Positions 32,846 through 33,663 of a stretch of DNA of 33,663 bases are shown one piece after another. Position 1 is the stretch's first letter. Each line of letters opens with the position of its first letter. Origin of the DNA: Anaerolineae bacterium (GTDB lineage Bacteria > Chloroflexota > Anaerolineae > Aggregatilineales > Phototrophicaceae); assembly GCA_022843745.1 (NCBI GenBank), contig JALHNB010000069.1, forward strand, positions 1 through 33,663. Reading direction: 5' to 3'. Below the pieces are notes generated by a model. The model made no database searches, was not told the DNA's origin, and saw only the letters and a program-made list of their open reading frames with translations. A program made the position numbers and the translations under genes.

Positions 32846-32868
32846 GGGCGCAAGCCTTGCGCCCCTAC
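32846..32868. repeat. Family A dispersed hairpin repeat
   Basis: GGGCGCAAGCCTTGCGCCCC followed by TAC, the same core as at 22572. It sits directly behind the truncated frame. Confidence 0.75.
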
Positions 32869-32906
32869 AAAATCCGCTGATATTTCTACCTGCGTTTTTG
32901 CCTTTC

Positions 32907-32928
32907 GCTGACCCGCTGACCCGCTGAC
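32907..32928. repeat. GTCAGC short tandem motif (minus orientation)
   Basis: GCTGAC occurs at 32907, 32915 and 32923, an eight-base period, between the family A copy and the end of the phage-like gene. It is the counterpart of 17215-17235. Confidence 0.6.
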
Positions 32929-32939
32929 CTGCTTCCTCG

Positions 32940-33416
32940 CTAATCCTGCATCACGACCATATTGAACGTCAGCGGGTTGAGGCTGTTGCCAAAGGTCGGC
33001 GTGGCGGGTGTACTGGTCTGCCCCCAGACGGAACGGCTGACATTTGCGCCGTACAGCCCGATATTCTGATCGGTGACGCGGGCTTGCAGCTTGCCGATGC
33101 CTGCTGTCACCCAATTTGACGCGCCAACATCGACATAACCGAGATAATTTTTCTCGTCGGCGTTGGCGACGGTGAAGGTTTCGCCGTTATTGCTGGGCGT
33201 GAAGGCCGTGCTGAAAAAATGGAAGCGCAGCGGGGCGTTGGCTGTACCGCGATCAAAGGCGTTCAACTGTGTTACGACACCGCCTTCGTCGCCGACAGCC
33301 AGCGGAATCTGAAAGGCCGACCCGACAGCATCATAGGCACTGTAGGCGCTGCCTGTGGACACGCCGGGGATGGTCACGGCGCTGGTGAGAACGGTACGTC
33401 CGACTCGTGTGGACAT
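32940..33416 (-). CDS. Phage-structural-like hypothetical protein
   Basis: This 158-residue protein is rich in beta-strand, alanine, threonine and glycine and has no signal peptide. The layout TSAVTIPGVSTGSAYSAYDAVG, then GGVVTQLNAFDRGTANAPLRFHFFSTAFTPSNNGETFTVANAD, YLGYVDV and a C-terminal NPLTFNMVVMQD recalls a small phage virion protein family (TAYAAGDVIG...LRLHLF type). The start at 33416 has GGAG nine bases upstream. A longer frame from 33437 is less likely. No other phage gene is visible within the window. It may be domesticated, a prophage remnant or a contig edge of a prophage. Confidence 0.55.
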   Translation of the reverse strand: MSTRVGRTVLTSAVTIPGVSTGSAYSAYDAVGSAFQIPLAVGDEGGVVTQLNAFDRGTANAPLRFHFFSTAFTPSNNGETFTVANADEKNYLGYVDVGASNWVTAGIGKLQARVTDQNIGLYGANVSRSVWGQTSTPATPTFGNSLNPLTFNMVVMQD

Positions 33417-33501
33417 GGGCAATTTCTCCATATTCAAAATCCAAAATTTAAACGTGAAAACGAAAGAAATATCTTTGCGAATAAGTCAATTTGTGTTTTC
33501 C

Positions 33502-33574
33502 GTAGGGCGCAATAATGAGATCAAAAAATTAACCGGAGTACGGATTTCGTAGGGGTGACCCGGCGGGTCGCCCC
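33502..33574. repeat. Family A composite repeat
   Basis: The half-site GTAGGGCGCAATAATG (33502) is followed by a conserved spacer with AATTAACCGGAGTACGGA, then the palindrome GTAGGGGTGACCCGGCGGGT (33549 onward, to 33574). It is the same composite as at 13212. Confidence 0.65.
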
Positions 33575-33593
33575 ATATGCACCAACTTAAGAA

Positions 33594-33644
33594 AAGAAGG
33601 GTATCCTGAAGTGGATACAAAACCAAAGAAAGGAAACCCTTCTC
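33594..33644 (+). other. Hairpins at the right edge, possible insertion-sequence end
   Basis: GTATCCTGAAGTGGATAC (33601-33618) is a perfect six-base stem with a six-base loop. AGAAGGGT and ACCCTTCT (33595-33602 and 33637-33644) form an outer stem of eight bases. Right after comes an ATG (33646) opening a frame that runs out of the window after six codons. The layout could be the left end of an insertion sequence with a hairpin before its transposase, but nothing more can be supported. Confidence 0.3.
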
Positions 33645-33645
33645 G

Positions 33646-33663
33646 ATGATAACAATAACGGAT
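33646..33663 (+). CDS. Possible start of a gene cut by the window edge
   Basis: Only six codons (ATG ATA ACA ATA ACG GAT) are inside the window. The GAAAGGAAA stretch (33628-33636) ends nine bases before the ATG and could be the ribosome site. It may be a transposase start, but there is too little sequence to say. Confidence 0.25.

Overview
The window is one 33.7 kb stretch of bacterial chromosome with moderate GC content, dense genes and many short dispersed hairpin repeats. The most likely source is a Chloroflexota bacterium of the Anaerolineae type. This is an inference. It rests on the gene mix (two tandem PII-like c-di-AMP receptors, a DUF4058 protein of the short type, DinB, YcaQ-like and RibD-C-type proteins, Tat-exported lipoprotein-like binding proteins) and on two dispersed repeat families: family A, GTAGGGGC...GCCCCTAC palindromes, and family B, CCTCACCCC...CCTCTCC/GGAGAGGGG palindromes. 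There is no rRNA, tRNA or CRISPR array, and no complete insertion sequence that I can see.

Layout. At 1-1.3 kb, a promoter followed by an 11-bp tandem repeat array precedes two PII-like c-di-AMP receptor genes. At 1.3-10.2 kb there is a mixed set of single genes: DinB, two-strand methyltransferase and aldo/keto reductase, a cyclase/YkgJ pair, a secreted Calx-beta/fibronectin protein, an ANT(6)-like nucleotidyltransferase, a RibD-C/DinB pair, a HEAT protein and an APH-type kinase. At 10.2-17.2 kb lie a CgeB-like glycosyltransferase, a TolB-like membrane protein, an MsrQ-like haem protein, a GT2 glycosyltransferase carrying a dispersed repeat inside its coding sequence, small proteins, CorA and a Tat-exported metallo-beta-lactamase-fold enzyme. 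At 17.7-25.1 kb are a YcaQ-like glycosylase, secreted proteins, a GT4 glycosyltransferase, a DUF4058 gene broken by one in-frame stop, a serine hydrolase, a methyltransferase and a membrane protein.

From 25.9 to 32.8 kb on the plus strand lies the most coherent unit. It has a Tat-type sugar-binding protein, two MalF/MalG-like permeases, a RibD-C-type reductase, a DUF5060/DUF4038 glycoside hydrolase, an orphan sigma-70 region-4-like protein and, overlapping it by ATGA, a truncated reading frame. No ABC ATPase is present, so the transporter must borrow one. Most gaps inside this unit hold family B hairpins, in two cases as head-to-head pairs. After it come a lone phage-structural-like gene on the minus strand and, at the very edge, what may be the left end of an insertion sequence.

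The most unusual signals are the architecture and spread of the repeats: covarying hairpin centres, nested composites, an 18-bp module inserted in loops of both families, and in-frame insertion into a GT2 gene. The 11-bp phased array before the c-di-AMP receptors and the 31-bp palindromic tandem array at 11.3 kb are also worth attention. I found nothing that looks like a complete new defence or mobile system.
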